Notes: generated from the letters alone by a model not told the origin. A DNA stretch of 64,000 nucleotides from Trichostrongylus colubriformis (GCA_963978905.1 OZ022260.1:41538259-41602258); one strand, 5' to 3'. Numbered from the stretch's first letter, positions 12,443 to 24,036 are shown. Numbers and translations: made by a program.

Positions 12443-12472
12443 CTCCGAAGAAGGCGAACTCGCCGAGACGTC
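12443..12472 (+). ncRNA. hammerhead-ribozyme-like motif, copy 2 (inverted)
   Basis: This is the second terminal-repeat copy, in opposite orientation to the first. It keeps CCGAAGA and the GGCG/CGCC stem II, but the GAAAC box reads GAGAC, so it carries a second core substitution and is probably inactive. Its presence in both inverted terminal repeats ties the motif to the repeat rather than to chance. Confidence 0.55.
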
Positions 12473-12529
12473 AGCCAATAAAGCCTTGTTGCCAATCAAC
12501 AAGCAGTTAGATACAGTATACGACAACAG

Positions 12530-13330
12530 GTGCCCACGATCGCCTGTTAGACATGCATTTTGCGACATGCGACTACTACGGCCCTACAAAAGGTGTGACG
12601 GCAACTGGCTACATAAAGTCAACAACATACTTGAGCTTACTCCAGCGTTCCAATAATTATCACTAGTGGTCCATCAGTTCATGCTTGTGTGGTGCTCCGA
12701 TAAGAAACCGCTGTTCATTCTAACGTTTTCGGTACTCCTTTCATCATGTTTTATAGCATTATGACAACAGAAGGCGTGGTTGATGAATCTTTGAAGGAAA
12801 TAATGTTCCGCTCACCGCAATAATGAATGATGGACGACGCTGCTCTAACTATGTTAGTTGGACGCTGTTTTCAGGTTTTCTCTTCTATGGCTCCGGTTGT
12901 TTTCTCTTGCATGTGGGGGAACTGCAAACCGTTTGGTGCACGGAAGTAATCAATTGAAATACAAACCAGTCAGTAAAATCAATCGTCACAAGCCAACTAT
13001 GTGATACACGCGCACTCTGTGACAAGAAAGAACCAAAATGTGATTGATAAGTACAGATACATTGTGTTTCTGAGATAACTTCGAAAACTGGGGGTTGCCA
13101 TATGCAGGTAGGACTTGACATGAGCTTTTTTAACAAAAAAATTAGGTATGCTGCTTCATCCAATGGGTTGCAGCACGATATCAATTGGCCCAAAAAGCAG
13201 CTACCCTTAATTTCCAATCTGAAGACGAGTAAGTATCTCCCAAATGAAGTCGAATCACGTATACTGTGATCAACATACCCGGGCTTCTTCTCCATATTAG
13301 ATCAGATGAGAAAAGGTGCGAGCAATGACT
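12530..13330 (-). repeat. composite repeat family, arm B, part beyond the Penelope insertion
   Basis: The sequence resumes the family exactly where 9,932 stopped and runs out to about 13,330. It is the reverse of arm A (3,665-4,280) and of arm C (17,430-18,130). A 136-codon minus frame (12,885-13,295) is open here but broken in copies C and D, so it is read as non-coding repeat. Confidence 0.75.
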
Positions 13331-13650
13331 TATAAAAAGCAAACGTCGTTGATGGAATCCTGTTCTTAATCTGCCCTCTCCCGACTGACCGGAGTAAGAC
13401 AAGCGAGTGATTCAGAAGGTCAGCCTAAATCGGTTGACATGAGATAATATACAAGGTGGGCAATGCTACAATGGGGTAAACGTACCCTTGATCCCCACGA
13501 GGGTCAAGCGTGACGTCGAGGAAAAATTTCAAAAATTACGTGCCCCCCCCCCCCAAAAAAAAAACAAAGAAGGCCTTCATACGACCCCTTCTTCAGATTC
13601 CGCTAGGCCTTCAGCCAATGCGAGCCAGTGTATCAAGGAAATGGAGAGCT
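13331..13650. other. no gene; homopolymer junction
   Basis: Nothing coding was found. A C-run followed by an A-run sits at about 13,541-13,564. A GTCGAGGAAAAATTT block just upstream is a short relative of the 189-bp tandem repeat at 14,261. Confidence 0.4.
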
Positions 13651-13867
13651 TATGGTAAAAAAACACTGAGGCCAAACTCCTGACAAAATAAGAAAAATAA
13701 GAATTGACAACACTCAATACTTATATTCCAAAACAAGAGCGTCTGAGAACATGATAGAGCCTATGGTAAAAAAACACTGAGGCCAGACTCCTGACAAAAT
13801 AAGAAAAATAAGAATTGACAACACTCAATACTTATATTCCAAAACAAGAGCGTCTGAGAACATGATA
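13651..13867. repeat. tandem duplication, 111-bp unit, two copies
   Basis: The unit beginning TATGGTAAAAAAACACTGAG at 13,651 is repeated from 13,762 with a single visible substitution before it ends at about 13,867. The near identity points to a recent event. Confidence 0.9.
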
Positions 13868-14260
13868 CACTAAAATTTAAGAGTTGTAATCCGAAAGCGT
13901 TGCCGACCATGGGTAATGTGCCCGTCCTATGACAAGGCGAAGGCTTAATAGTCACGCTATGTGGTAGAGATAAGGATAAAATAAACAAGAATGGAAAACT
14001 TGGAAAGTTAATAGGAGCCATGTAATGCGCTACACTGCGTCCTATCTGACCGCCGAGTCGCAACTGCGGTAGCGAAGCGACGATTAGAGTGGGCGCGGTA
14101 TCTTCTCCATACTAAATTTGGACATTTTCAAATGCTTGAAACTTTACTTAGACTCCATCTTTCGAAGTTCTGTAAACTGTTTTCTCAATAGCTTACCTAG
14201 ACCAATCTAACTGCCGCTTGGCTTTCCTAATGGGTAAGTAGATCCCGATATGGGTATACA
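13868..14260. other. no recognisable gene
   Basis: The 100-codon minus frame over 13,761-14,063 runs across the tandem repeat and has no recognisable domain. No splice pairs or motifs were found. Confidence 0.35.
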
Positions 14261-14819
14261 GTCGAGGAAAATTTTGAAAAATTTTGAGGTGTTTCACTTC
14301 AAATAGTCATAACTACCTTCAAGCTCAACCATATGAGTACCGTTTCGTTTTCCCGGGTCTGCGAGGTCGCCGCTTTCTAATGACCGTTTGAGCAGCACTA
14401 TACCTTCAGAACGAAAGAAGTTACTTCGAAGGAAGCCAGTCGAGGACCAGTCGAGGAAAATTTTGAAAAATTTTGAGGTGTTTCACTTCAAATAGTCATA
14501 ACTACCTTCAAGCTCAACCATATGAGTACCGTTTCGTTTTCCCGGGTCTGCGAGGTCGCCGCTTTCTAATGACCGTTTGAGCAGCACTATACCTTCAGAA
14601 CGAAAGAAGTTACTTCGAAGGAAGCCAGTCGAGGACCAGTCGAGAAAAATTTTGAAAAATTGTGAAGTGTTTCACCTCAAATGGTCATAACTTCCTTCAA
14701 ACTCAACCATATGAGTGCGGTCTTGTTGTCCGGAGTCTGTAAGGTTGCCGATTTCTGAATGTTTCTTGAGCTATACAATAAATACATTCGGGAAGAAAAA
14801 AGCTATTTCAAGGGATGCC
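14261..14819. repeat. tandem repeat, 189-bp unit, three copies
   Basis: Units run 14,261-14,449, 14,450-14,638 and 14,639-about 14,819. Each starts GTCGAG(G/A)AAAATTTTGAAAA. The first two look identical and the third is clearly diverged. This pattern indicates a recent duplication of one unit beside an older copy, a small satellite-like array. Confidence 0.9.
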
Positions 14820-16085
14820 AGTCGAGGAAAAAATTTTGTTCGTCGAAGTTGTGTGATCTTCCCGCGAATCTTGAAAAAGACGATCCAATGTGTCTGTAAC
14901 CCCTCCAGTACGCATCTTCTGCTCTCAGAAGACCAACGAGAGGATGGTTAACCTCGGCTGATCTTGTAGCTGAATGCGCCATGCATGAGAATTTCCTTCC
15001 CATCCTCAGTGAATACAAAAGCTTCTTCGGTCCACATAATGGCTCACTAACACCAGATCAAGTACTTGCAATCGTAGTAGGATATGAAAGAAGTCCGTAT
15101 CAGCTAATTTTTCGTTTTCATCTCATGGTTTCTGGAGTATGCAACCACGCTGGTACCCGTGGATAGATGCCGCTTCCCAGGGGTAATCGGTGAATTTCGG
15201 AGGTGTCTCTGTACGTGGTTTCGGTGCCAGCGGTTCAATGAATGATTACTAGCATTGGCTGCCGTCGTTGGGATCGCGCCATGTATGAGGTTTCCATGAT
15301 GATTAAGTTGAACTAGTCTCGGATTCAAACCCAGTCAGTCAGTTTTATGACGTCTCCCCCTTTACCTTTGGACCCTCAGCCTGAGAAATACCGTTGGTCA
15401 CTGTTTAACTCAAAGATACGACCCCCTTCCCTCCCAGTGGACCAAATATGACCCCTCCCTGTTGAGGATTCCTCGACGGTGGCTTTGACCCTGCTTCCAG
15501 CACGAATTTTGTGCTGAAATTCGTACCAACAACTCATCGCCAAAATGCCAATTCCCTGCCTATATCTGAACAAACCTTGTCAATCACTCACCTGGCACAA
15601 CGCTAGTGCCAATAGTGACCTCCTCCTTCTGTTCTCATGCCGTCAAAAATGTTTGTTGCTCTCGTGGATTGCTGGGTGCCCGCTGTCTGGAAGGCATCAT
15701 GTCTGGAAGTGAATCAGAGAAGACAAGGCTAAATTTGGTCGATCATAGTTTCAAAAATCCATCACAACAGCTAGCGCTGCTTTCAGCCTTCCATTCGCCT
15801 GTCAAAGTCCACCTGGCATAACCAATCGCAGAACCCTCCTAAAAGGTTTGGAAAAAGCATTCCTTAGTGTTCCAGTCCCTACCTGCGCAGTCAAATGCAG
15901 ATCATGTTTTCTTTGCGACAGCAGCGGTGCCATGCTCTCCTTACACTGTGAATTCGCCCCGAGCAGCTTACGTAGTTTTCTCCTCCTGGATGCGTTGATT
16001 TGGAATTTGCTATTTGAACGTTGGATTCAACCTTCACAACTTTTTCGAAGACAAATGCCGCGAACGTTGTCTTGTAATCCCGAAG
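14820..16085. other. no recognisable gene
   Basis: Several short frames (up to 96 codons at 15,848-16,138) are present, but I recognise no domain and could not connect any through plausible splice sites. No repeat shared with the rest of the window is obvious until 16,086. Confidence 0.35.
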
Positions 16086-16480
16086 GTTGCTTTCAACACG
16101 AAATTCCTAAAGTGAACATGCCTCTTAATATGGTTTAATACTACTGTCTTATGGGATGAAATCTGCTGTGAAGAACAAAAAACTGCGAGAGGTCAGTTCG
16201 AACTCTTAATATGCGTATATTCAGGAGAGAAAATGATGGCCGGAATGGGTTGTCGAAGATTTCGTGCGGTAGAAAAAAATCCCAATGCGTGTGTACCGAA
16301 AACTCTGCTCATGTTCCACGAGGATCTCAAGCTCGCTTTCTGTACTCCCAAATGGATCGCCGAGTTTCCAAGATGTTTCGGGTGCTGTTCTGACCTAGTA
16401 GCACGAAGAGTGAAGCTGTTCAGCATCGGGTGGAGGTCGATTGGTCGAATTTTTGCTTCGCGGCCGCACCCGCGGTGAGA
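16086..16480. repeat. dispersed repeat P, copy 1
   Basis: Starts at GTTGCTTTCAACACGAAATT and is shared with 24,729-25,115 and, more diverged, 36,365-36,720. It ends near a CGGCCGCACCCGCGGTG block. Opposite-strand frames appear in parallel in all copies, but the third copy has small length differences that break them. Confidence 0.85.
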
Positions 16481-16493
16481 GAGAGACCGAGAG

Positions 16494-19400
16494 GGAGCCA
16501 TGCCTGCGGAGCAACAGTGCACTGCACTGAAGTCTAATAACGTAGCTTCCAAGGCACCGCCGCAGCAAATATCAGTTGACGAGTAGGGTGTAAATCCACC
16601 AACCATCAGTGGCCAGGAGTAGAGTGGGATCAGCGCTCTAGGCGAGATGATGGTTGGGAGGGACATCTCCTTGGAAAGATCTCAACGAAGTGCTTGAACT
16701 TGGCCAGGTGCAGCGATCCGCATTTCGTGCTGCTGCAGATCAAGATTCAACTCAGATTGGCATGGCTACGTAAATGAACAGGTGAAAAGAGCAAGTTAAC
16801 GTATCAATTCCGATGATTGCGTAAAACTTGCGGATAGGCAAGCAGGCTACCAATCGATATGTATGTATCAAGTGTAAGCCGCGCCGTGCAGACGGCTCGG
16901 CATGCTTTTCTTATGACTCATGCAGGCGTTTCAGGGCGTAGCGACCCAGCGGAGCGAAGAGTCGAGGAGTCGATCGCGTGCTTGGACCGGAGGCCGCTGC
17001 TCCGGTACCGTACACCGTCCTAGTGGGCGATGCCCTTCTGCAAGAGAGCTTCGATGTCCGTAGGCGCCGTGTCCTCGATCGATTCTGTACTGCTGATGTG
17101 TCTTTATAATTATGTCAATCAACCGACTTCATGTTGTTTTTCTTTTGGTGCTTTATCGATAAACTTGATTATACCACTTTTGACCTACAGAAGCATGAAT
17201 GGCACTTTTCGCTGCGCCACGCAGCTGACTCAAGCTCTCTCCGCAAATTCGCCTAAACCCCGAAAGAGGGCACTCAATAACCACACCTGTTCCATTCTGT
17301 TCTCTAACTCGTATCCGTTGCAATTCATTGTCCGCACCTCTCCTCACTTCATCTCCTATGGAGAAGAATCCTAGATGAGCTTTTGTTTTTCTTTGGCATA
17401 TGATTGTCAACGAAATTACAGCAAATGTGATCTGACTTCAGCAATGAAATGCCAATTCATTGTTGAACTAGAAATTGAGTATAGTTGCTTATTGAGCCAG
17501 TTGATATCGTGCTGTAACTCATTGGATGAAATAGGATACCTGAGTTTTCGATCGAACAAAAGCTTATGTTGAGTCCTACCTGCTCATGGCAACCTTCACT
17601 TCTCGAAGTTATCTCAGAATCACAATTCGTCTGTCTTTATCAATCATATTTTGGTTGTTTCTTGCAACAGAGTGCGGGTGTATCATATAGTTGCCTCACA
17701 ACAACTGATTTTACTGAAGGGTTTGTATTTCAATTGATTACTTCCTTTTCCCAACTATATGGCAGGGTCCCCACAGGCAAGAGAGAACAACCGGAGCCAT
17801 AGAAGATAAAGCCTGAAAACAGCGTTAAAATAACAAATTCAAAGCAGCGTCGTCCGTGACTCATTACTGCGGTGACCAGAACATTTTCAAACAACGCCTT
17901 CTGTGGTCATAATGCTATAGAGCATGGAAAAGGGAGTAGGCAGCCGTCTGAATGAACCGCAGTATCTTATCGTAGCACCACCCAGGCATGAACTAATGGA
18001 CCGCGGTGATAACTACTGGAACACGCAGAGACTAAGTAAGCTCAAGTATGTTGTTGGCTGTTGATTTATGTAGCTAGTTGCCATCCCAGCTTTTGTAAGG
18101 CCGTAGTATCGCATATCGCAAAATGCATACCGAACGAGCATTCGTGTGCACAAACTTGTCAGCGGTGAACAGTGCATCCAGCCAGATTTCGAGAAAACTT
18201 ATTGCGATCGCTTTTGATTCAGAACTCCCTGCCTTATGATACCTCGTCTCGTGTCTAGGGCGTTAGCAAACCGCTATCCACGCAAAAAGTTTGACTATTG
18301 TATTGACCGCGACTGCTTTATTTAAATAGAACAGAAAACGACATACCAGAAGCAGGAAGCACCAGGCGGATAGAGCTCTCATTGTTGCCGTCAATTTGAG
18401 AATGTCAAAAAATAAAGTGAGAATTCAAGAGCAGAAATTATTTATACGGCGCCTTTTATATGATTATCATGATTTGCCAGGATTGCTCATTGCAATTTCT
18501 CGGTTATCACGCGCTAATGTCTTTTGCGTTTTAAGATATAGTCTGTTATTCGAAATGGTTCGATAATGGGAAGGGCTGCTCGTTTTGAAAGTCTATTGCC
18601 GAGAATCGACTTGCAAATAGGGACGACAACGAACAATCTCAGATGGCTTCGTGCTCATAAGTTTTCTATTATCGTCCATTAACGCTCATCATTTTTGAAT
18701 CGCATCCCCATTCAATTCTGCCATTCAGAACGATTATAGAATTTCCAGATATTTTGACACCATTCTGTGCTGCGATGCACAAGCAAATCTTAAGCGTCCT
18801 TAGCCCTATAGTACAGCTTTAGGCTCTCTTTATTTATGACATAGGGGTCTTTAGCCACGTATCTAAATTTACATACCAACATACGCAAAACCAGTCAGTA
18901 GAGGGTGGGAGACGATATGGAGTTCTTAAGAGTCCTTAGCCCTATAGTGCAGCCGTTAGCACTATGTATACAGAAGGTGCCAAAAAAGAGTAATTTTGCT
19001 CGTTCCCGCCAAGTACACAAAACATAGGGAAATGAAAGAGGTAAAATTATTAGGGCAAAATATTCGCGAAATGTTCCTTCAGCGACAGAAACAAGCTGAG
19101 TCTCATTACTTTCACCTTCATCAAAATACGGAGTCTTCAGTGGGCGCAGTCGCGCTTAAGGGTACCCACGGTATCAAGGTCCGCTTAAAACAGTGGAGCC
19201 AGGTTCCATGGTAGTGGGAAGAAGCTCTTTTGTGGGAAGCTTCCTAAGGATCTTGCTGCTCTGACAACGCTGCTATGATCCGAGGTGTCAATCTTACTTA
19301 AACCCTCCGGAGGGTTTTCAGTGGTGATGACACGTTTTACTTCTTACAAACGAAAGATGTTAGTGCTTGTGTTTGTTTTCTGCCGTACAGAAAACGGCAG

Positions 19401-21068
19401 AAAACAAAAACAAGCACATTTGAAGAAATGCCCAAATTTCAAGAAGACGGACGTGGAGATTACTAGAAAGATGTTAGGAGCCTGAAAAAAAGGAATACTC
19501 GAGGGCACCACCCAATATGAATCTCCTCAGGTACCCAGAGTGAACGGACCTCAGCAAGGTCGTGAACGAGAGTGACGAAATCTTGGATTTTGCCGTGTTG
19601 AGATGACACATCATGTTCACTCGGAACAAGCTCCCGATCCTGTTCGTGCAGAAGGCTGCTGCGGAGTTTAATGATAGAGTGAGGTCTGTTCTCCGATTCG
19701 TGGATCAAAATACCTCGTCAGAATTTGCTCAAGTTCGACTAAAGCAGGGTTGAAAGTAGAGGAGAAAAAACTACTTTTTTGGCACCCACTGTACATGACG
19801 ATAGGGCTCTTCTGAGCCACGTTTCTCAATCTACATACCAAACCATCCAAAACCAGCCAGTAAAGGCTGGCAGATGATACCAAGAGGTAGTCAATGTGAG
19901 TCATTTATCTCACATACGGGCCATGCTTCGAAAACATTCAGAAGTTGAAGCCGCGTTCTTTCTGCAAACTTTTGATGTCATATTCCCACCGCATTTGTGG
20001 TCATCCAACTGATCTGCTTTCATAAGGCTTCCAATGCAACAGCCGCACTTTCAATCGTGTCTGAACTCTTGTCAGTAGCTCATTCGTGTTAATCCACTTG
20101 CGTTTTGTAGCTTCGACGACAACGTTTTTGAGTTTCGTCCTTTCACGTGGTGTCCTGCTCGACACTTCATCGCGAAGTCAAGGTCCCTAACCTTTCCTAT
20201 TGTTTTCGTTAATGCCCATGTCTCACGTCCATACAATGGGCCAACTCAGTATTTCGCATCATAAACAAGTTAATAAGGATTTTGCTTCGCATATGAAAAT
20301 TAAAATTCATTGAATTCAGTTCATTCTAGAATTAAGTTTAGAAGAGTAAGCAGAGAACGACGACCAGCTGGTGCTGCTGGAGTCGGTAAAATGCCAGGGA
20401 ATTGGTGATTATGAGGGGATAATGAGGAAGGAAGGGTAGGGTAAAGACCATAATGGTCAACTAAGCATTCGATCGTGATAGGTGAAACATTGGAGATTAC
20501 GTAGCTTCTATCTACAGTGGCATCGAAGAAAATATGAAGAAGTAACACGGAATAAACTTTGATTCACAGATCACATCCCACCGAAGGGATACGTTACAAT
20601 CATCCGAAGATTCTAGAGTTTAATACCATCTTACTTTGCCATATCAGTTTACTTACCTTCAAATGTATTTCTTTCACTATGCTCTACAACACGCTCCATC
20701 ATTTTCCTTTTGCAGGCAACATATCTTGAGCATGTCTCTGGTGTGAGGTTCGCAACCGGTCTACACGTGGTGGGCTAATGAGACCGTTAGCGAGGGGTCG
20801 ACTTAGGTCGACAGTGATTTAGCTCGGGAATCGAGTCGAAACAATGTGATGATCATGAGAACCGAGAGTCACACACTCAGTTGGCCACCACACAATGAAA
20901 ATCCAGAAGTCCCATTTGTATAGACATGAACGCAACCGTCGTGTAACTAATGCAGTTTGCCTTGGGGTGGGGAAAAGCGTGCGGTCACACTAGCCACACA
21001 GGTGTAAACGGAGCGATCAACGTGCTAAGACACTGTTCCCTCCAACGGTAGGAGCAAATGTCAACATT
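16494..21068. repeat. direct duplication Q, copy 1
   Basis: The 4.6-kb block from GGAGCCATGCC to TCAACATT is repeated at 28,698-33,292 in the same orientation, by eye about one difference per 15-25 bases plus small indels. It contains composite arm C (about 17,380-18,900), the Tc1-type element at 18,971-19,791 and the internal part of the composite family. After 21,068 the two copies diverge: copy 1 continues into repeat R, while copy 2 continues into arm E. Confidence 0.92.
18971..19791. mobile_element. Tc1/mariner-type non-autonomous element, copy in Q1
   Basis: Ends are inverted: left CAGAAGGTGCCAAAAAAGAG, and right the reverse of CAGTGGGTGCCAAAAAAGTA. Both ends abut TA, the target typical of Tc1/mariner elements. 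The 821-bp body has only short frames and no transposase motif. Inside is a hairpin (19,363-19,386 against 19,394-19,417, one mismatch). Relatives lie at 31,188-31,995, 38,453-39,188 and, truncated, 21,069-21,462. Confidence 0.8.
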
Positions 21069-21462
21069 CACAGAGCCCTCGCTGCTCGGACAACGCTTCT
21101 ATGATCATAACTGTCATTGCACGTTGTGGTTCTAGTAAACGAAGGATGTTGGGGACTTGGAAAAAACGGAATACTCATGCACCACCCATTATGAATCCCC
21201 TTAGGTACCGAAAGTGGAAGGACCTTAGCAAGGTTGTAAACGAGAGTGACGAAATCTCGCATTTTGCCGAGTTGAGGTGTCACATCATGTTTACTCGGAA
21301 TAAGCTCCCAAACCTGTTCGTGCAGGAGGCTGTTAGAGAATTTAATAGACTGAGGTCAGTTCTTAAATTTGGGGATGAAAATACCTCGTCAGAATCTGCT
21401 GAAGTTCGACTAAAATAGGGTTGTAAATGGAGGGAAAAAATTTCTCTTTTTCGGCACCCCTG
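21069..21462. mobile_element. Tc1/mariner-type element, 5'-truncated
   Basis: Only the right half is present, ending at the reverse of CAGGGGTGCCGAAAAAGAG next to TA at 21,463. The left end is lost at the Q/R junction, which suggests that this element was involved in, or cut by, the rearrangement joining the two duplications. Confidence 0.7.
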
Positions 21463-21729
21463 TATACTTACTTATTTTTTATTTACTTATTTATTCATTT
21501 ATTTACTTATTTATTAATTCATTTATTTATGTATTTATTACCATGCAATAACATAAGAAAGGGGAAAAGAGAAAGAGTAGCGGTGGCTGCCGGAAACTCA
21601 AGGGACTCTGATCGTCTGAGAGTGGGTTGTAGAGGGGAAGGGGCTTTTCGTCCAAAGGAACTGCGTCCACGAATGTAGCTTAGGTCGAGGATTTCTTCCA
21701 CTGCTGAGAATAATTCTGTGTCGGATTTA

Positions 21730-22080
21730 TCATATGTAGACTGATGGTTCCGAAGGCTTATGAATTCTAGGAGATTTTTGATTTTGATTTATATTAGCTT
21801 TTTTTGGTTTATTATTATGAAAATTGCAACACGCGATACTCACGAATCCTGATGTTGTCCGATTGTTGGTTGTTGAAGATGGATCTCGGAGTCGCGAGGG
21901 CTCGGTGAAGTGTCCTGGTTCGTTTTGAAGGCTAAAAATGGTTGGAATGGAGCTAGCAGGTAGTCGATCGAACTGGAGAAGCTCAGAAGATAGAATGTCT
22001 ATTTGGTGGCCAAATGGTAGAGGGTTGCCTGGAGAGTGTAGTGGTGGACCTTGGAGAAGCTTTTTCACGGAGTTTAACAC
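21730..22080 (-). pseudogene. unidentified Asn/Pro/Ser-rich frame, copy 1 (broken)
   Basis: Counterpart of the 127-codon frame at 39,515-39,898. The shared stretch begins at KLLQGP and runs through NPLPFG(H/R)QIDILSSELLQ to the NFHNNKPKK end. In this copy the N-terminal part is in another frame and holds stops, so it is a degraded version. Its composition (many N, P, S, T) is unlike the host genes in this window. No family was recognised. Confidence 0.4.
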
Positions 22081-22989
22081 GTGATGAGTTGAGGGGGTTA
22101 CGGTAGATCCAGTTGATTTGACTATTGGGCAGGAAATCTCGGTTAGAGGATTTTAGAGTCTTTCCTAAGTTCACAATACACAGTGGATCTTTGGAAGAGA
22201 TCTGGGAGATTCGAAATGAAGTTATTATTACTGAAGGAAAGTTCTCCTTGTTAAGGACAATTATTGAAGTTGATTTTTAGTTTGAAAACAATTCATAAAT
22301 CCATTTTACTGTTGAAAAAGATTCTGGGACGGAAATTCTTGATAAAAACAAGTTATTCTAACTATTTTGAGGCATGCTGTTGATTAGGAAAACATAGGAT
22401 TGGAGTTGGAACGTCCTCGTGGGGTTTTCCGAGAATGCGCAGTTAAGTAGGGTTTTGGTTATTCAAAAGTTGTTTGAAAGGTTGGAGATTGTAGAGGGGT
22501 GTCATTTTGACTGTGTAGTAGATAGTTAGTGAAATGGTACGAGAAGTCGTGGAAGCCGTTGTGAAATGTGATTTTTTGGTTTGTAAATAAATGTTGCTTT
22601 CCATGTTGCTTAATTCTGATAGTATTGTTAGTGTATTGGGAGATAGATTATTATTTATAACTATTGAGATTGAGCGGAAATTCGAAAAAAATGAAGTATA
22701 ATGATTCAGGAAATTGATACCGCTTGATTTGGTATTGTGCCATGTTGTTTCATTGTGATGTTTGATATGTTGTGAAGGTATATTATTATTTCTACCTTTG
22801 AGTATTTATGTGAATGGGTAAAGGGAGATATTTGTATTGGGGTAATGTGTATCACCTGGTTAATTAAGATTGCGCCACGTAGGGTCTTCTGTGATGTTTT
22901 TGTATGGTTTCTTGGTGACTACTGAGTGGGGATGGAGATTGTTGACTTAGGCATATGTCGCATCTATCGGGACATTTCGATTAGGTTCG

Positions 22990-23526
22990 ATGGCTAATCC
23001 AAATAGGCGGTATATTGTATTGAAATATGTATGCCACGGGGAGGAGCCAAGTTTTGTGAGATCACACTCAGTCGTCTACTTTGGTAACGAAGTTATGTGT
23101 GAGTTTTTTACTTTATTGAATAGATCGAAAAAAGAAAATGACAATTGTTTCAAGCACGAACTCCTGAAACAACCGGAAAATTTTTTGCCCGAAGGTGGCT
23201 GTTGTTGTCGGGAGGCGAGAACTCTCTTGCAATATTTTCGTGCGCGCACCGCTGCAGCGGAAGCTAAAGCTCTGCTGCTGGCGGACCGTATTACGGAAAT
23301 AAGAAAAAAATCCAGGGAAACTCTGCTACACTCCCTTAAATCCCAGAGGCGTGCTTTGGACCTAATGGAAGAGGATTTCAAGGTTAGTGAGCAATAAAAT
23401 ATAAGTTTAGTCATCTCAAATTATTGGTTAATTGTTATTATTTGTTTTTTGTAGAGTTCGGAATTCCTCCGCATGAACAACACGCTCCCGACTGTGCGGG
23501 AAAATCGAGGGGGACCAGAGCAGTAA
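22990..23526 (+). CDS. unidentified two-exon protein of repeat R, intact copy
   Basis: Exon 1 is 22,990-23,382 and exon 2 is 23,455-23,526, joined by a 72-base intron with GT (AAG|gttagt) and TTTTTTGTAG ends. Frame is kept, giving 154 residues. The start ATG opens MANPNRRYIVLKYVCHGEEP. The middle has a Cys-rich stretch (GGCCCREARTLL), and residues about 75-130 are Ala/Leu/Arg/Lys-rich and likely form a helix or coiled coil; the C-terminus is RENRGGPEQ. I recognise no family. The second copy at 40,693-41,227 keeps the same exon-intron layout but is frameshifted. Because it sits in a duplicated repeat, it is more likely a mobile-element or captured gene than a host gene. Confidence 0.55.
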
Positions 23527-23801
23527 AGTATCCACTGAAAGGAGAAAGACTTAGACCATGCTGCCATCTTCGCTGTTTTGACTTTCTTCGTTTCTGGGAT
23601 AGGGACTTGTTGTTCAAGTTGTCGTGTCTTTTTGTATCGAAAACTATGGGAGTTACAAATGGTTGAAGGGTCTGGGTGATATGAATTCTTAATAATCTAA
23701 AGTAATCTAAAGTCAAAAGTATTTCATTGATTTCCATGGGAGTCTGAATAATCTTGCTATTGGTTGGACGAATGTGTTCTGGGACTATGGATGTTTGGTT
23801 A

Positions 23802-24036
23802 GGCCGTGGTCATACTTTACGTGTCTGCGGCAGGGCGTGGCCACCTATCTTGCGTCTCCACACTGCCTCGTTGTCTGCGTCATCTCTGCACCTCCCCCGT
23901 GCCACTCTCTCTCTCGCTGCCTGTGAGAGAGAGTGGCACGGGAGAGGTGCAGAGATGACGCAGGCAACGAGGCAGTGTGGAGACGCAAGATACGCGGCCA
24001 CGCCCTGCCGCAGACACGTAAAGTATGACCGCGGCC
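23802..24036. mobile_element. foldback MITE, PIF/Harbinger-like (TTA target)
   Basis: A 235-bp near-perfect palindrome (arms about 115 bp, centre near 23,919) starts GGCCGTGGTCATACTTTACG and ends with the reverse, GACCGCGGCC. It is flanked by TTA on both sides (23,799 and 24,037). The 3-bp TTA target and GGCC ends fit PIF/Harbinger MITEs. The corresponding point of R copy 2 (about 41,490-41,527) lacks it. A relative with the same ends lies at 35,818-35,987. Confidence 0.85.

Larger units (their letters stand above)
9933..12529 (-). mobile_element. Penelope-like retroelement, degenerate copy
   Basis: On the minus strand the element shows, in order, a Penelope-type reverse-transcriptase N-terminal motif (SDKGGEFVVIPRE), palm motifs (KVRPIVS, SFDVEALYTN, then GLALGQRLAPTLA in another frame), the post-palm block WLPFLNIQV, and a C-terminal GIY-YIG endonuclease. 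Inverted terminal repeats of about 300 bp lie at 9,966-10,290 and 12,196-12,524. The copy is flanked by a 9-bp target duplication, GTGCACACG at 9,924 and GTGCCCACG at 12,530, one mismatch apart. Intact relatives of arm B are continuous across this point. Multiple frameshifts and stops make it dead. Confidence 0.88.

Noticed and set aside
12885..13295. 136-codon minus-strand open frame in arm B
   Set aside because: The same stretch is broken by stops and frameshifts in arms C and D, and it lies in a repeat arm; treated as non-coding.
14261..14819. CRISPR-like array
   Set aside because: Units are directly adjacent 189-bp tandem copies without unique spacers, in a eukaryotic genome.
16193..16666. 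157-codon minus frame, with a parallel frame at 24,838-25,071
   Set aside because: It spans the junction of repeats P and Q and is not kept in the diverged third P copy; parallel frames simply reflect recent duplication.
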